64,000 nt of DNA from Chloroflexota bacterium (lineage in GTDB: Bacteria; Chloroflexota; Anaerolineae; Aggregatilineales; Phototrophicaceae): contig QUBZ01000002.1 in assembly GCA_014338005.1 (NCBI GenBank), forward strand, positions 1-64,000, read 5' to 3'. Of this stretch, positions 20,563 to 29,386 are shown one piece after another. Position 1 is the first letter of the stretch. The number at the start of each line of letters is the position of its first letter. The position numbers and the translations under genes are program-made. The notes beneath the pieces were generated by a model. That model saw nothing but the letters and a program-made list of their open reading frames with translations. It made no database searches and was not told the origin of the DNA.

Positions 20563-20569
20563 GAACGGT

Positions 20570-22846
20570 ATGATAAGCGCCACCGAAATCACACCCAAAG
20601 ACCTGCCGGACTGGATGCGGCTGGCGCGGCGCGACGTGGACTGGGGGCTGCTGCTGGTGATTGCCATCAGCCTGCTGGCCGGCTGGTCGTTTATTGCCCA
20701 GCCGACGCTGCCGCACACCAACGCCAGCGAAAACTACGTCTATGCCACCGCCGACTTCGCCGCTGCCTTCCGCGAAGGCCAGCTTTATCCCCGCTGGTCA
20801 CCCAACGTATTCGGCGGTTATGGCGCGCCCATCCCTAATTTTTACCCCCCAGGGGCGGCTTACACGGCGGCGCTGCTTCAGGTGCTTTTCACCGACGACG
20901 CGGCGCTGGCCGTGCGCCTGGTTTATATCCTGTCGTTCTGCCTGGCCGGCTCGACCGCCTATGTGCTGGTCGCCCGGCGGGCCGGCGCTTCAGCCGGCAT
21001 GCTAGCCGCTTTTCTGTACCTGTACAGCCCCTACCTCATGCTCACCGCGCCGCACATTCTGGGCGATTTACCGGCAGTGGCCGGCATGGCGCTGCTGACG
21101 ATTTTGCTGTGGAGCGCGGATCGCCTGCTGCTGCGCGATCATCCCGCCGATATGCTGTTCGCTGCCCTGGCCGCCGCCGGTTTATTCCTGACCGATGTTC
21201 GTATCGGTCTGGCCGGCGCGCTGCTGACGCTGGCGCTGCTGCCCAGCGGGCGTAAAAAAGCAGTTTTTCGGATATTCGCGTCCATCGTCCTCGGTGTGGG
21301 TATGGCAGCCTGTTACTGGCTGCCGGCGCTGCTGGAACAAAACGCCGTCTCCTGGCAGCCGCCGCGCCTGCCGGCGGCGTACCGACTGACGCTGCCGGAA
21401 CTGCTCGCCCCGGCGTCGCAGATTGACCCCAACGAGATGACCCCGCTGCCGCAGCTCCGGCTGGGGCTGCCGCTGGTGCTGCTGATGCTGCCGGGCGCGG
21501 CGGCGGCTGTTCGTTATAAGCTGGCTTTCCAGGCCGCCTTTTTAGCCGCCGGGGCCGCTCTCATCCTGGCGGCGCTGGCGCTTTTCCCGCCCGAAATCAG
21601 CCTGCTTGGCCCGATCACGCTCTGCCTGTCTATCGGCGGCAGCGCCGCGCTGCGCCTGCGCGACGAACTGCCACCGCGCCGCCGGCGGCTGCTGCTGCCC
21701 ATTCTGCTGATCGCCGCCTGGATTCTGGCCGCTCCGGTCTGGCTGCTGCCCTACACCAACGAGCCATTCGGCAGCGCCGACGCGCCAACGCAGATTCAAT
21801 ACGAACAGTTGGGTTATGGAATCCCGGTTTTACCGGCGCACCTGCCCGTTCCGGCTACCATTTCGGCCTCGCTTCAGCCCAATCGTTCGCTCATCGAAGG
21901 TTATTTATCCGGCGCGATGAACAAAATCGCCCTCGCCTCAACCTCCGATGCCCAGGTGCGAGTCGGCATCCTGGAACACCACACCCACAGCGACCGCTTT
22001 CAGGTCAGCGCGAGCGGGCCGGTCACGCTTAATGTCCTCACCGCCTATTTTCCCGGCTGGCAGGCCACACTCAACGGGCGGCCTGTTTCGGTGTGGCCGG
22101 CCTCGGACACCGGCCTGCTGAACGTTTCCATCCCGCCCGTCCGCGAAGGCCAGCTGGTGGTCGCATTCGGCAGCACGCCGGAGCGCGAAACCGCCTGGGT
22201 TATCACCTGGGCCGCCCTGGCAATCACGCTCATCATAACCTGGGGGCGTTTCCGCCGTCATAAAATCACTTACGACGATATGGAGCAGCTCTCACGCCCG
22301 GAGGCGCGCCTGCTGGCGCTGGTTTTTAGCTGTTTTATCATCATTACCCCACTGGCCGCCCTGCCCGATCCCCTCCTGCCGCTTCGTTTACAGCCCGGAC
22401 ACGGCATGGACGGCGCGATTCCCGCCTCGATTCGCACCGACGGCGGATTAAGCCTGCTGTCCTACCGGGTTCAGCAGGCGGTGGTTCATCCCGGCGATTC
22501 GCTCGACCTTACACTGTACTGGGCAGCACAGCGTTTTTTGCCAAAAAACTACTCCGTTTTACTCTATTTGCTGAACACCAGCGACGGCACGCGCTGGAAC
22601 GAAGTCCCGCTTCATTACCCCGGCAGCTACCCAACCCGGCGCTGGAATACCAGCCGTTACGCATCCGACCATTACCACCTGGCGCTCGACCCCGCCATGC
22701 CCTTTGGCGATTACCGGATTGTCCTCGAAGTCTATGACTGCTCCCCGGACTGCCGCCCGCAGAACCGGCTGAACTTTTTCGACCCTGCCGGACGCATTCT
22801 GGGGCCGGTGCTGTCGCTGCCGCTGCCGATCATGGTTCGGGGCTGA
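20570..22846 (+). CDS. Large multispanning membrane protein, YfhO/GT-C-like
   Basis: A protein of about 758 residues with around a dozen transmembrane helices in the first 380 residues and one or two near 545-600. The early loop carries acidic and aromatic residues (ENYVYATADFAAAF, YPRWSPNVFGGYGAP) in the place where GT-C glycosyltransferase-like proteins have their catalytic loop. A beta domain follows (YFPGWQATLNGRPV) that resembles the YfhO family C-terminal region. A second beta domain at 640-755 ends the protein. It is probably an envelope polysaccharide or lipid glycosylation protein (inference). The ATG at 20561 is an alternative start. Confidence 0.75.
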   Translation: MISATEITPKDLPDWMRLARRDVDWGLLLVIAISLLAGWSFIAQPTLPHTNASENYVYATADFAAAFREGQLYPRWSPNVFGGYGAPIPNFYPPGAAYTAALLQVLFTDDAALAVRLVYILSFCLAGSTAYVLVARRAGASAGMLAAFLYLYSPYLMLTAPHILGDLPAVAGMALLTILLWSADRLLLRDHPADMLFAALAAAGLFLTDVRIGLAGALLTLALLPSGRKKAVFRIFASIVLGVGMAACYWLPALLEQNAVSWQPPRLPAAYRLTLPELLAPASQIDPNEMTPLPQLRLGLPLVLLMLPGAAAAVRYKLAFQAAFLAAGAALILAALALFPPEISLLGPITLCLSIGGSAALRLRDELPPRRRRLLLPILLIAAWILAAPVWLLPYTNEPFGSADAPTQIQYEQLGYGIPVLPAHLPVPATISASLQPNRSLIEGYLSGAMNKIALASTSDAQVRVGILEHHTHSDRFQVSASGPVTLNVLTAYFPGWQATLNGRPVSVWPASDTGLLNVSIPPVREGQLVVAFGSTPERETAWVITWAALAITLIITWGRFRRHKITYDDMEQLSRPEARLLALVFSCFIIITPLAALPDPLLPLRLQPGHGMDGAIPASIRTDGGLSLLSYRVQQAVVHPGDSLDLTLYWAAQRFLPKNYSVLLYLLNTSDGTRWNEVPLHYPGSYPTRRWNTSRYASDHYHLALDPAMPFGDYRIVLEVYDCSPDCRPQNRLNFFDPAGRILGPVLSLPLPIMVRG

Positions 22847-22916
22847 GATTGCTTGTCTTTATAACGCTGCGCCAGTACAATATTGCAAATCTTCGCTTCT
22901 TGAGGGGAATTTCACC

Positions 22917-23273
22917 ATGTCTAACGATTCGATTGCCGCTCAAATCGGCCAGGCTTGGCGCTACCAGCGCGAGGGCAAAACAGACGCGGCCATCGCCGAA
23001 TTTGACCGTATCCTACGGCAGGATGCCGACAACGTTGACGCGCATTACGGCATGGGGTTGGCGCAGCGCGCCGCCGGAAAATACGAAACCGCCATTAAAC
23101 ATTTCGAGCGCGCCCTGGCGCTGGTTGAGGCCGGCACTGCCGCGCGGCATCAAGGGCATGTTGGCGAAATACTGGTCGCCAATACGCCGGAAGACGACCG
23201 CCTTATGATGCTCAACCGGATGATTAAACAGCGCCTGGCGGAAACCAATAATGCCATGAAACCGCGCGCTTAA
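22917..23273 (+). CDS. Small TPR protein
   Basis: A 118-residue soluble protein with two to three TPR units (GKTDAAIAEFDRILRQDADN; GKYETAIKHFERALALVEAG). TTGAGGGGA supplies a ribosome binding site 8 bases before the ATG. It sits between the membrane protein and the UroD-family gene. The binding partner is unknown. Confidence 0.8.
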   Translation: MSNDSIAAQIGQAWRYQREGKTDAAIAEFDRILRQDADNVDAHYGMGLAQRAAGKYETAIKHFERALALVEAGTAARHQGHVGEILVANTPEDDRLMMLNRMIKQRLAETNNAMKPRA

Positions 23274-23280
23274 CGGCCAT

Positions 23281-24273
23281 ATGGACAAACGCGACCGCCT
23301 GACTAAAACCATCGCCGGCGAACCGACCGACCGTGTGCCGGTGTCCCTGTGGCGTCACTGGCCGGGGGACGACCAGCGCGCCGCCGATCTGGCGCGCTCG
23401 GTGGTGGAATTTCAAAAAACCTACGACTGGGATTTCGTCAAAGTCACGCCGGCCAGCAGTTTTATGATCGCAGATTACGGCGTCCAGGACGAATGGCAGG
23501 GCAACCTGGAAGGCACGCGCGCCTACGTCAAACGCGCCGTGACGCGCTCGCTGGACTGGACTGAACTGCGCCCGCTCGACCCGACGCGCGGCAGCCTGGG
23601 CAAACAGTTGGACTGCCTGAACCTGGTCGGCGAAGGTTTAAAAGACCACGACGCGCCCATCCTGGCGACAGTCTTCAGCCCGCTGGCGCAGGCTAAAAAC
23701 ATTGCCGGAAATGACCTGCTGCTCCGCCACCTGCGAACACACCCTGACCGGCTGCATACCGGCCTGAACACCATCACCGAAACAACGCTGCGTTTCATCG
23801 AGGCGCTTAAACGAACGCCGATTGCGGGCATCTTTTACGCTGTCCAGCACGCCAGCTACGATGTGATGTCGGAAGATGAATACCGGACCTTTGGGCTGCC
23901 GTATGATCGGAAGATACTGGAAGCCCTGCCAGGCAAATGGTGGTTTAACATGCTGCACCTGCACGGCGATTCGCCCATGTTTAAGCTGTGCAGCGGGCTT
24001 CCCGTCCAGGCCATCAACTGGCACGACCAGGAAACCGAACCCGATCTGGCGCTGGGCAAGTCGCTGTTTAATCTGGCGGTTTGCGGCGGCCTGTCCCGCT
24101 GGCAGCACGTACATCACGGCACGCCGAATATTGTGCGGGAACAGGCGCGCGCGGCCATCCAGAAGGTCGGCGGGCGGCGTTTTATCCTTTCGACCGGCTG
24201 CGTAACCATGATTACCTCCCCCCTCTCGAACATTCGGGCGGTGCGCGAAGCCGTAGAACAGCCGGGGGGTTGA
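23281..24273 (+). CDS. Uroporphyrinogen decarboxylase-family protein
   Basis: A 330-residue protein of the UroD/MtaA superfamily (TIM barrel). It opens KRDRLTKTIAGEPTDRVPVSLWRH, typical of family members. Conserved features include a His-rich loop MLHLHGDSP, INWHDQE, and a C-terminal FILSTGCV segment where Cys-containing relatives bind zinc for methyl transfer. It is more likely a methyltransferase-like or uncharacterised member than the heme-pathway HemE, because the N-terminal HemE signature is absent. The next gene, rsmD, starts 2 bases after its stop. Confidence 0.8.
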   Translation: MDKRDRLTKTIAGEPTDRVPVSLWRHWPGDDQRAADLARSVVEFQKTYDWDFVKVTPASSFMIADYGVQDEWQGNLEGTRAYVKRAVTRSLDWTELRPLDPTRGSLGKQLDCLNLVGEGLKDHDAPILATVFSPLAQAKNIAGNDLLLRHLRTHPDRLHTGLNTITETTLRFIEALKRTPIAGIFYAVQHASYDVMSEDEYRTFGLPYDRKILEALPGKWWFNMLHLHGDSPMFKLCSGLPVQAINWHDQETEPDLALGKSLFNLAVCGGLSRWQHVHHGTPNIVREQARAAIQKVGGRRFILSTGCVTMITSPLSNIRAVREAVEQPGG

Positions 24274-24275
24274 AA

Positions 24276-24863
24276 ATGCCCATCCGGGTCATTGCAGGCA
24301 GCGCCAAAGGCCGCCGCTTAAAACTGGTGCCGGGCAGCACCACGCGCCCGGTCATGGATCGTGTCAAAGAGGCGCTGTTCAGCATCCTGGGGCAGAAGAT
24401 CGTCGGCGCGGCTTTTCTCGATTTATTCGCCGGCACCGGCAGCGTCGGCATCGAGGCGCTCAGCCGGGGCGCGAGCAGCGTCCTCTTTGTCGAAATAGAC
24501 CGGCTGGCCGTCCGCACCATCCAGGAAAACCTGGAGGTGACTAAACTGGGCGAACGCGCCGTCATCCGCCGCGCCGACGTGTTCCATCTGCTGCGCCAGC
24601 CGCCGGCCCAGCCGTTCGATTATATTTACGTCGCGCCGCCGCAGTACCGGTCGTTGTGGCTGCAAACGCTGCAAGCCCTGGACAAAAACCCGGCCTGGAT
24701 ACCGCCGGGGACGGTCGTTATCGTCCAGATTGACCCGTCCGAAGAACTGCCGGTTACGTTAGCCCATTTAGAGGCTTACGACCAGCGGCGTTATGGCAAA
24801 ACGTTATTATGGTTCTTCGTCGCCCGCGCCGCTCATGGCAGTGACGAAGCACAGGAGAGTTGA
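24276..24863 (+). CDS. rsmD: 16S rRNA (guanine(966)-N2)-methyltransferase-like
   Basis: A 195-residue Rossmann methyltransferase of the RsmD family: start MPIRVIAGSAKGRRL, RPVMDRVKEALFSIL, and SAM motif I FLDLFAGTGSVGIEALSRGA. Motif IV, normally D/N-P-P-Y, reads A120-P-P-Q-Y124, so the catalytic Asp/Asn position is Ala with a one-residue insert. GGGGG stands 7 bases before the ATG at 24276. It is likely co-translated with the UroD-family gene upstream and the IrrE-like gene downstream. Confidence 0.88.
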   Translation: MPIRVIAGSAKGRRLKLVPGSTTRPVMDRVKEALFSILGQKIVGAAFLDLFAGTGSVGIEALSRGASSVLFVEIDRLAVRTIQENLEVTKLGERAVIRRADVFHLLRQPPAQPFDYIYVAPPQYRSLWLQTLQALDKNPAWIPPGTVVIVQIDPSEELPVTLAHLEAYDQRRYGKTLLWFFVARAAHGSDEAQES

Positions 24864-24865
24864 CC

Positions 24866-25297
24866 GTGACCGATTTAAGCCGCCTCGAACAAGTTGCCAG
24901 CGAATTAATCGAAACTTTTGAAATCACCGGGCCGCCGATTCCGATTGAAATCATGCTCCAGCGCCCCAAACCCGATATGTGGCAGGAGGTGGACATCACC
25001 GAACTATCGGTTGGCTTCCTGCGCGCGGGGGGACATTTTTCGCCCCGCATGTCCCTGGCCCGGCTGCTGGCCCGGCATATCATTCAAAGCGATTGGGGCG
25101 AAAAACGCGGCCTGCGAGAGCTGTTCAAAGACGATAAGGACGAGTCGCTGCTGCGGGCGTTCGGGCGAATGCTCATCATGCCGGAAACGATGGTGAAGGC
25201 GCTGAGCGAAGGCGCGCGCACGCCCATCACCATGAGCATTCACTTTGAAGTGCCGGAAGACGACGCAAACCAGCGTTTGAAGGAGCTAAACCTGTAG
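24866..25297 (+). CDS. ImmA/IrrE-like protein without metallopeptidase motif
   Basis: A 143-residue protein. Opening helix and strand (ASELIETFEITGPPIPIEIMLQ) and the late helix LLRAFGRMLIMPETMV resemble the ImmA/IrrE fold (compare the FA..LLMP motif of that family). Where catalytic members have HExxH, this protein has ARLLARHIIQS, so the zinc site appears lost. The GTG at 24866 is favoured because AGGAG stands 8 bases upstream; a TTG at 24860 is too close. It follows rsmD directly. The assignment is by pattern only. Confidence 0.6.
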   Translation: MTDLSRLEQVASELIETFEITGPPIPIEIMLQRPKPDMWQEVDITELSVGFLRAGGHFSPRMSLARLLARHIIQSDWGEKRGLRELFKDDKDESLLRAFGRMLIMPETMVKALSEGARTPITMSIHFEVPEDDANQRLKELNL

Positions 25298-25328
25298 ATC
25301 GCCGGCTTTATCAGCGCCAGACCCCGCG

Positions 25329-26834
25329 TCAGGCGTGTGTTCTGATGTACTGCCGCGCGGCTTCCAGAGCATCATCGGATGTATGAATCTCGCCCGCTGC
25401 CTGCCCTTCGCGGATAAATTCGAGAAGCCGGCCGACCAGCGGGCCGGGTTTTAAACCCAGAGTCTGCATTAAAACATGGCCGTCCACCAGCGGCGGCGGC
25501 GCTACCAGCCGGTCGCGGTGTTCATAATACGCCCCCAGCAGCGCCCGCACCCGGTCTACCAGCGCCAGCCAGCCGTCCTGATCGAGTTCCGCCCCCCGCG
25601 CGCCCAGATAATCGGCCAGCGCCAGCAAGCATACATCCACGCCCGCATCGCCGGCAGCGCGCCAAAAGCGGTGAATCGCGCGCGGCGTCGGCTCATCCAG
25701 CAGCAGCGGGCGCATGTGATGCCGTACCACCGCCGCCAGCCGCTCCCGTTCGTTATTGCTCAGGCGCAGGGCATCGGCACGTTTTTCGGCCAGTTCCGCC
25801 CCCGTCGTTTCGTGGCCGAAAAAACGCCAGCGGCCATCGTCATCCAGGCGCGCGGCTGCCGGTTTGCCGATGTCGTGCAGCAGCGCGGCCAGCATCAGCA
25901 GGGCGCGGTGCGGGCGCTCGTTCGGCCACATCTGGGCGATATGGGCTTGAAGCTGAGGCCGGAAGCGATCCAGTTGCATTGCCATCATGCCCAGACCGAA
26001 TGACGCCGTAAGGTTATCCGAACGGGCAAAATTGAGGGTCGCCAGAATGTCGGTGAGGTATTCCACGACCGCCAGAGTGTGCCGCCAGCCGTCGTAAATG
26101 TGCGGGCGGCTCTGCGGCATCCCGCGCAGCGGCGTCAGCTCCGGCACGATCACCTCCAGCACGCCGACCTGAGCGGCCACCCGCAGCGCGGCGGACGGCT
26201 TCGGCAGCGCCAGCAGTCTGATGAACTCGTCCCGCGCCCGCTCCGGCGACACATCCGCCAGACGCGGCCCCGCTGCCCGCACCTCGCGCAGCGTCTCCGG
26301 CTCGATCCGAAAACCGAACTGTACGCTCTGACGCACAGCCCGCAGGGCGCGAATCGGGTCGTTGAAAACCGCGCCTTCGCGGCAGCGGCGCAGCAGTTTT
26401 TGGCCGGCATCCTGCTCGCCGCCCAGCGGGTCCACCAGCAGGCCCAGGTCGCCGCGCAGGTCAACCGCCATCGCGTTGACCGTAAAATCGCGGTCGGCCA
26501 GGTCGCCGCGCAGGTCGCCGCGCAGGTCGGCCACATCCAGGGTGATACGGCCATCCGGCACATTGACCAGCGCCCGTCCCACCCCGCGCTCGGCGTCCAG
26601 CACGAAAAAATCGCCCCGGAAAACGTTGGCGATGCGCCGCGCCAGCCGGATGCCGTCCTCTGCTGCGGCGATGTCCACATCCTTCAGCGGGCGGTGCAGC
26701 AGCGCATCCCGCACCGCGCCGCCAACGATGAACACGCCGCCGGTCGGCCATTCCCGCGCCACATCCTGCAAATCGTGAATGAAATCCGGCCACAGCAGCG
26801 GGCGTCCGGGGCGGCGGGGTGTCAGATCATTCAT
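25329..26834 (-). CDS. CCA-adding enzyme / poly(A) polymerase-family protein with HD domain
   Basis: A 501-residue protein. The class II nucleotidyltransferase head has FIVGGAVRDALLHRPLKDVDI, the G-G-x-V-R-D and D-x-D pattern. RDFTVNAMAVDL and the neck region (DPIRALRAVR) follow. An HD-type hydrolase domain (LLHDIGKPAA) lies near 315-325. It probably adds or repairs the 3' CCA of tRNA. A 12-bp repeat gives DLRGDLRGDL in the head domain. It overlaps hpt by 8 bases. Confidence 0.9.
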   Translation of the reverse strand: MNDLTPRRPGRPLLWPDFIHDLQDVAREWPTGGVFIVGGAVRDALLHRPLKDVDIAAAEDGIRLARRIANVFRGDFFVLDAERGVGRALVNVPDGRITLDVADLRGDLRGDLADRDFTVNAMAVDLRGDLGLLVDPLGGEQDAGQKLLRRCREGAVFNDPIRALRAVRQSVQFGFRIEPETLREVRAAGPRLADVSPERARDEFIRLLALPKPSAALRVAAQVGVLEVIVPELTPLRGMPQSRPHIYDGWRHTLAVVEYLTDILATLNFARSDNLTASFGLGMMAMQLDRFRPQLQAHIAQMWPNERPHRALLMLAALLHDIGKPAAARLDDDGRWRFFGHETTGAELAEKRADALRLSNNERERLAAVVRHHMRPLLLDEPTPRAIHRFWRAAGDAGVDVCLLALADYLGARGAELDQDGWLALVDRVRALLGAYYEHRDRLVAPPPLVDGHVLMQTLGLKPGPLVGRLLEFIREGQAAGEIHTSDDALEAARQYIRTHA

Positions 26835-27381
26835 AAATCATTTCCGGTTTAACAACCGCTATAAACGGCAGGTTACGGAACTTTTCATCCAGGTCAAGCC
26901 CGTAGCCAAAAACGAACTTATCCTCAATGTCAAAACCCAGGTAATCTATAGGGATTTGCACCGTCCGGCGGCTGGGTTTATTCAGCAGCGTACATAAGCG
27001 CAGGCTGGCCGGGCGGCGCGCTTCCAGCACGTCCATCACAAATCGTAACGTCTGGCCGCTGTCAATAATATCCTCGACGATCAGCAGGTGGCGGCCTTCC
27101 ACCTGCCGGCTCAAGTCCATGTCAATCCGCACGCTCCCGGTAGACGAACGCGCCCCGCGCCCATAGCTGGACACCGCCAGGAAATCAATCTCGTGCGGCG
27201 TGCTGATGTGCCGGGTGAGGTCTACCAGAAACATGATGCCGCCCTTTAAAATGCAGATGAGCAGCAGGTCGCCGCGTTCAGCATAATCCGACGAAATTTG
27301 CTCGCCTAACTGTTTGACCCGGTTTTGAAGCGTGGTTTCGTCTATCAGGATTTCTTGCAGATATTTTTCGTAAGGTTTCAT
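26827..27381 (-). CDS. hpt: Hypoxanthine phosphoribosyltransferase
   Basis: A 184-residue enzyme that converts hypoxanthine or guanine plus PRPP to IMP or GMP. The PRPP loop LLIVEDIIDSGQTL and flexible loop SYGRGARSSTG are intact. The base-binding segment DKFVFGYGLD is present. The ATG at 27381 is chosen over a TTG directly before it. It is the first gene of a two-gene unit with the CCA enzyme. Its promoter shows TGCTATAAT and its short leader can fold over the ribosome binding site. Confidence 0.93.
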   Translation of the reverse strand: MKPYEKYLQEILIDETTLQNRVKQLGEQISSDYAERGDLLLICILKGGIMFLVDLTRHISTPHEIDFLAVSSYGRGARSSTGSVRIDMDLSRQVEGRHLLIVEDIIDSGQTLRFVMDVLEARRPASLRLCTLLNKPSRRTVQIPIDYLGFDIEDKFVFGYGLDLDEKFRNLPFIAVVKPEMIYE

Positions 27382-27386
27382 CAACT

Positions 27387-27410
27387 TCGCCCCTGAGTGT
27401 GAATGGGCGA
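27387..27410 (-). promoter_or_regulatory. Leader hairpin covering the hpt ribosome binding site
   Basis: TCGCCC (27387-27392) pairs with GGGCGA (27405-27410) across a 12-base loop. On the minus strand the 3' arm contains the GGGGCG that would serve as the ribosome binding site, 8 bases before the ATG. Confidence 0.4.
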
Positions 27411-27419
27411 ATTATAGCA
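27411..27419 (-). promoter_or_regulatory. Extended -10 promoter of hpt
   Basis: The minus strand reads TGC-TATAAT, a perfect extended -10, 30 bases before the ATG. No strong -35 is visible. Confidence 0.6.
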
Positions 27420-27473
27420 CTCCGTTCACCGGAAATTCACGAGCTTTGCATTCTTATTAGCCGACATCTGTTT

Positions 27474-27479
27474 TATAAT
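27474..27479 (+). promoter_or_regulatory. -10 element of the nucleoside kinase gene
   Basis: TATAAT, with a weak -35 TTCTTA at 27451-27456 (17-base spacer), 33 bases before the ATG at 27513. It diverges from the hpt promoter. Confidence 0.5.
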
Positions 27480-27512
27480 GCGTAATGTCACCTTCAATGA
27501 TAGGGAAATTTT

Positions 27513-29282
27513 ATGGTTGCCGCCGTTCATCAGGTTATAAAATCCGCCCCCCCGCGCGAAAGCGTCCGCGTGACGTTTGGCGATGGCCGTGTTTTTGAAG
27601 GGCCAATCGGCGCAACCATCGAAGCCTTCCTGCTGGCCGCCAACGGCGGCACACCTGGCGACGGCGGCGACCTCATCATGGGCGGCATCCTGGACGGCAC
27701 GCTGCGCGAACTCGCTTATCCGGTTCGCCGCGACGCCACCCTGGAGGCGGTGCTGCTGGCGAGCAGCGACGGCGGGCGCATCTACCGGCGTTCGCTGGTC
27801 ATGCTGATGGTGACGGCAGCGGATGAACTGTGGCCGGGCACTAAAGTAAGCGTGCGTTATTCCGTCCCTGAGGGCGGTTACTACTGTAAAATCCTCAACC
27901 GCGAGCCGCTGGGCGACCAGGAACTCGCCCGGCTTGAGGCCCACATGCGCCAGATCGTCGAGACTAACGCCCCGATCACCAAACGGGTCGTGCCGCTGGC
28001 CGAGGCCGTCCGGCTTTTCGCCGCCCGGAACGACGATGATAAACTGCGCCTGCTGGAACAGCGCACCCGCAACGACCTCACGCTCTACAGCCTGCGCGGA
28101 CGCGACGATTATTATTACGGCTACATGCTCTCGTGTACCGGCTACCTGCGTTATTTCCGGCTGGTCAACATCAATGGGGGTTTTATCCTCCAGTATCCTC
28201 TCAAGGAACACCCTACCGAACTGCTGCCGATTACCGCCTACAGCAAACTCGGCGCGGTCTTTCAGCAGGCCGATGCCTGGCTGGAACGTATGGGCGTGGA
28301 GGACATCGGCAGCCTTAACCGCATCGTGCGGGAAAACCGCGTCCACGAGCTGATTCTGGTGGCGGAGGCGCTGCACGAACAGCATATCGCCTCTATCGCG
28401 GGCGAAATCCAGCGGCGGCACACGGAACAGGGCGCGCGGCTGGTGCTGATCGCCGGGCCATCGTCGTCCGGCAAAACCACTTTTTCCAAGCGGCTGGCGA
28501 TTCAACTGCTGGCGCATGGGCTGCGTCCGTTCACCCTGGAACTCGACAATTATTTCGTCAACCGGGAACAAACGCCCCGCGACGAAAGCGGCGAATTCGA
28601 CTTCGAGGCGCTGGGGGCGATTAATCTGCCGCTGTTTAACGAGCAGCTTCTTCAATTAATGGCCGGTCAGTTCGTCCAACTGCCCCGCTTCGATTTCATC
28701 TCCGGCAAGAGTATGCCGGGGCGGCAGGTGCAGCTCAAACAGAACCAGATCATCATCATCGAGGGCATTCACGGCCTGAACCCGGCGCTCGTGCCGGCTA
28801 TCCCGCCAGACAAAATCTTCCGCGTTTACGTATCGGCGCTGACGCAGCTGAACACCGATACCCACAACCGCGTGCCAACCACCGACGTGCGGCTGCTGCG
28901 GCGCATCGTGCGGGACGCGCGGCATCGTGGATACAACGCGACCGAAACGCTCAAACGCTGGGGCAGCGTCCGCAACGGCGAAAAACGCAACATCTTCCCT
29001 TACCAGGAAAACGCCGACGTGATGTTTAACTCTGCCCTGGTTTACGAACTGGCGGCGCTGCGTTCGCTGGCCGAGCCGCTGCTGCTGCAAGTCGAACCCG
29101 GCACGCCGCCGCATATCGAGGCCAAACGCCTGCTTTCGTTCCTGCGTTGGGTTCACCCGCTTTCCCCCAAACAGCAGGCCATGATTCCCGACACCTCGCT
29201 GCTGCGCGAATTCATCGGCAGTTCCAGCCTGCACGATTACCACCCCGGCGAAATGAACGGCCACGAACCGGAGCAGTCGTAA
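27513..29282 (+). CDS. Nucleoside (uridine) kinase with N-terminal TGS/ThrRS-like region
   Basis: A 589-residue two-part protein. Residues 1-270 resemble the TGS and second domain of threonyl-tRNA synthetase, without its catalytic core. Residues 290-560 form a P-loop uridine kinase: Walker A GPSSSGKTTFSKRL, LDNYFVNREQTPRDESGEFDF, and EGIHGLNP. This fusion is a known family of nucleoside kinases in several bacteria. It probably phosphorylates uridine/cytidine in pyrimidine salvage. Divergent from hpt, a purine salvage gene. Confidence 0.88.
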   Translation: MVAAVHQVIKSAPPRESVRVTFGDGRVFEGPIGATIEAFLLAANGGTPGDGGDLIMGGILDGTLRELAYPVRRDATLEAVLLASSDGGRIYRRSLVMLMVTAADELWPGTKVSVRYSVPEGGYYCKILNREPLGDQELARLEAHMRQIVETNAPITKRVVPLAEAVRLFAARNDDDKLRLLEQRTRNDLTLYSLRGRDDYYYGYMLSCTGYLRYFRLVNINGGFILQYPLKEHPTELLPITAYSKLGAVFQQADAWLERMGVEDIGSLNRIVRENRVHELILVAEALHEQHIASIAGEIQRRHTEQGARLVLIAGPSSSGKTTFSKRLAIQLLAHGLRPFTLELDNYFVNREQTPRDESGEFDFEALGAINLPLFNEQLLQLMAGQFVQLPRFDFISGKSMPGRQVQLKQNQIIIIEGIHGLNPALVPAIPPDKIFRVYVSALTQLNTDTHNRVPTTDVRLLRRIVRDARHRGYNATETLKRWGSVRNGEKRNIFPYQENADVMFNSALVYELAALRSLAEPLLLQVEPGTPPHIEAKRLLSFLRWVHPLSPKQQAMIPDTSLLREFIGSSSLHDYHPGEMNGHEPEQS

Positions 29283-29335
29283 AGCCGCCTCCGGTTTCAG
29301 TTTGCCTTTCTGAATTGTCCGGCAGTCCCTCTCGA

Positions 29336-29344
29336 TGTTACAAT
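29336..29344 (+). promoter_or_regulatory. Extended -10 promoter of the Hsp70-like gene
   Basis: TGT-TACAAT, 42 bases before the ATG at 29387. No clear -35. Confidence 0.4.
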
Positions 29345-29386
29345 CGAATATTAGAAAACGGTTGGAATCATCCCGATAGGTTTATC

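Noticed and set aside
23281..24273. Heme pathway HemE
   Set aside because: The family is right but the HemE N-terminal signature is missing; only a UroD-superfamily call is justified.
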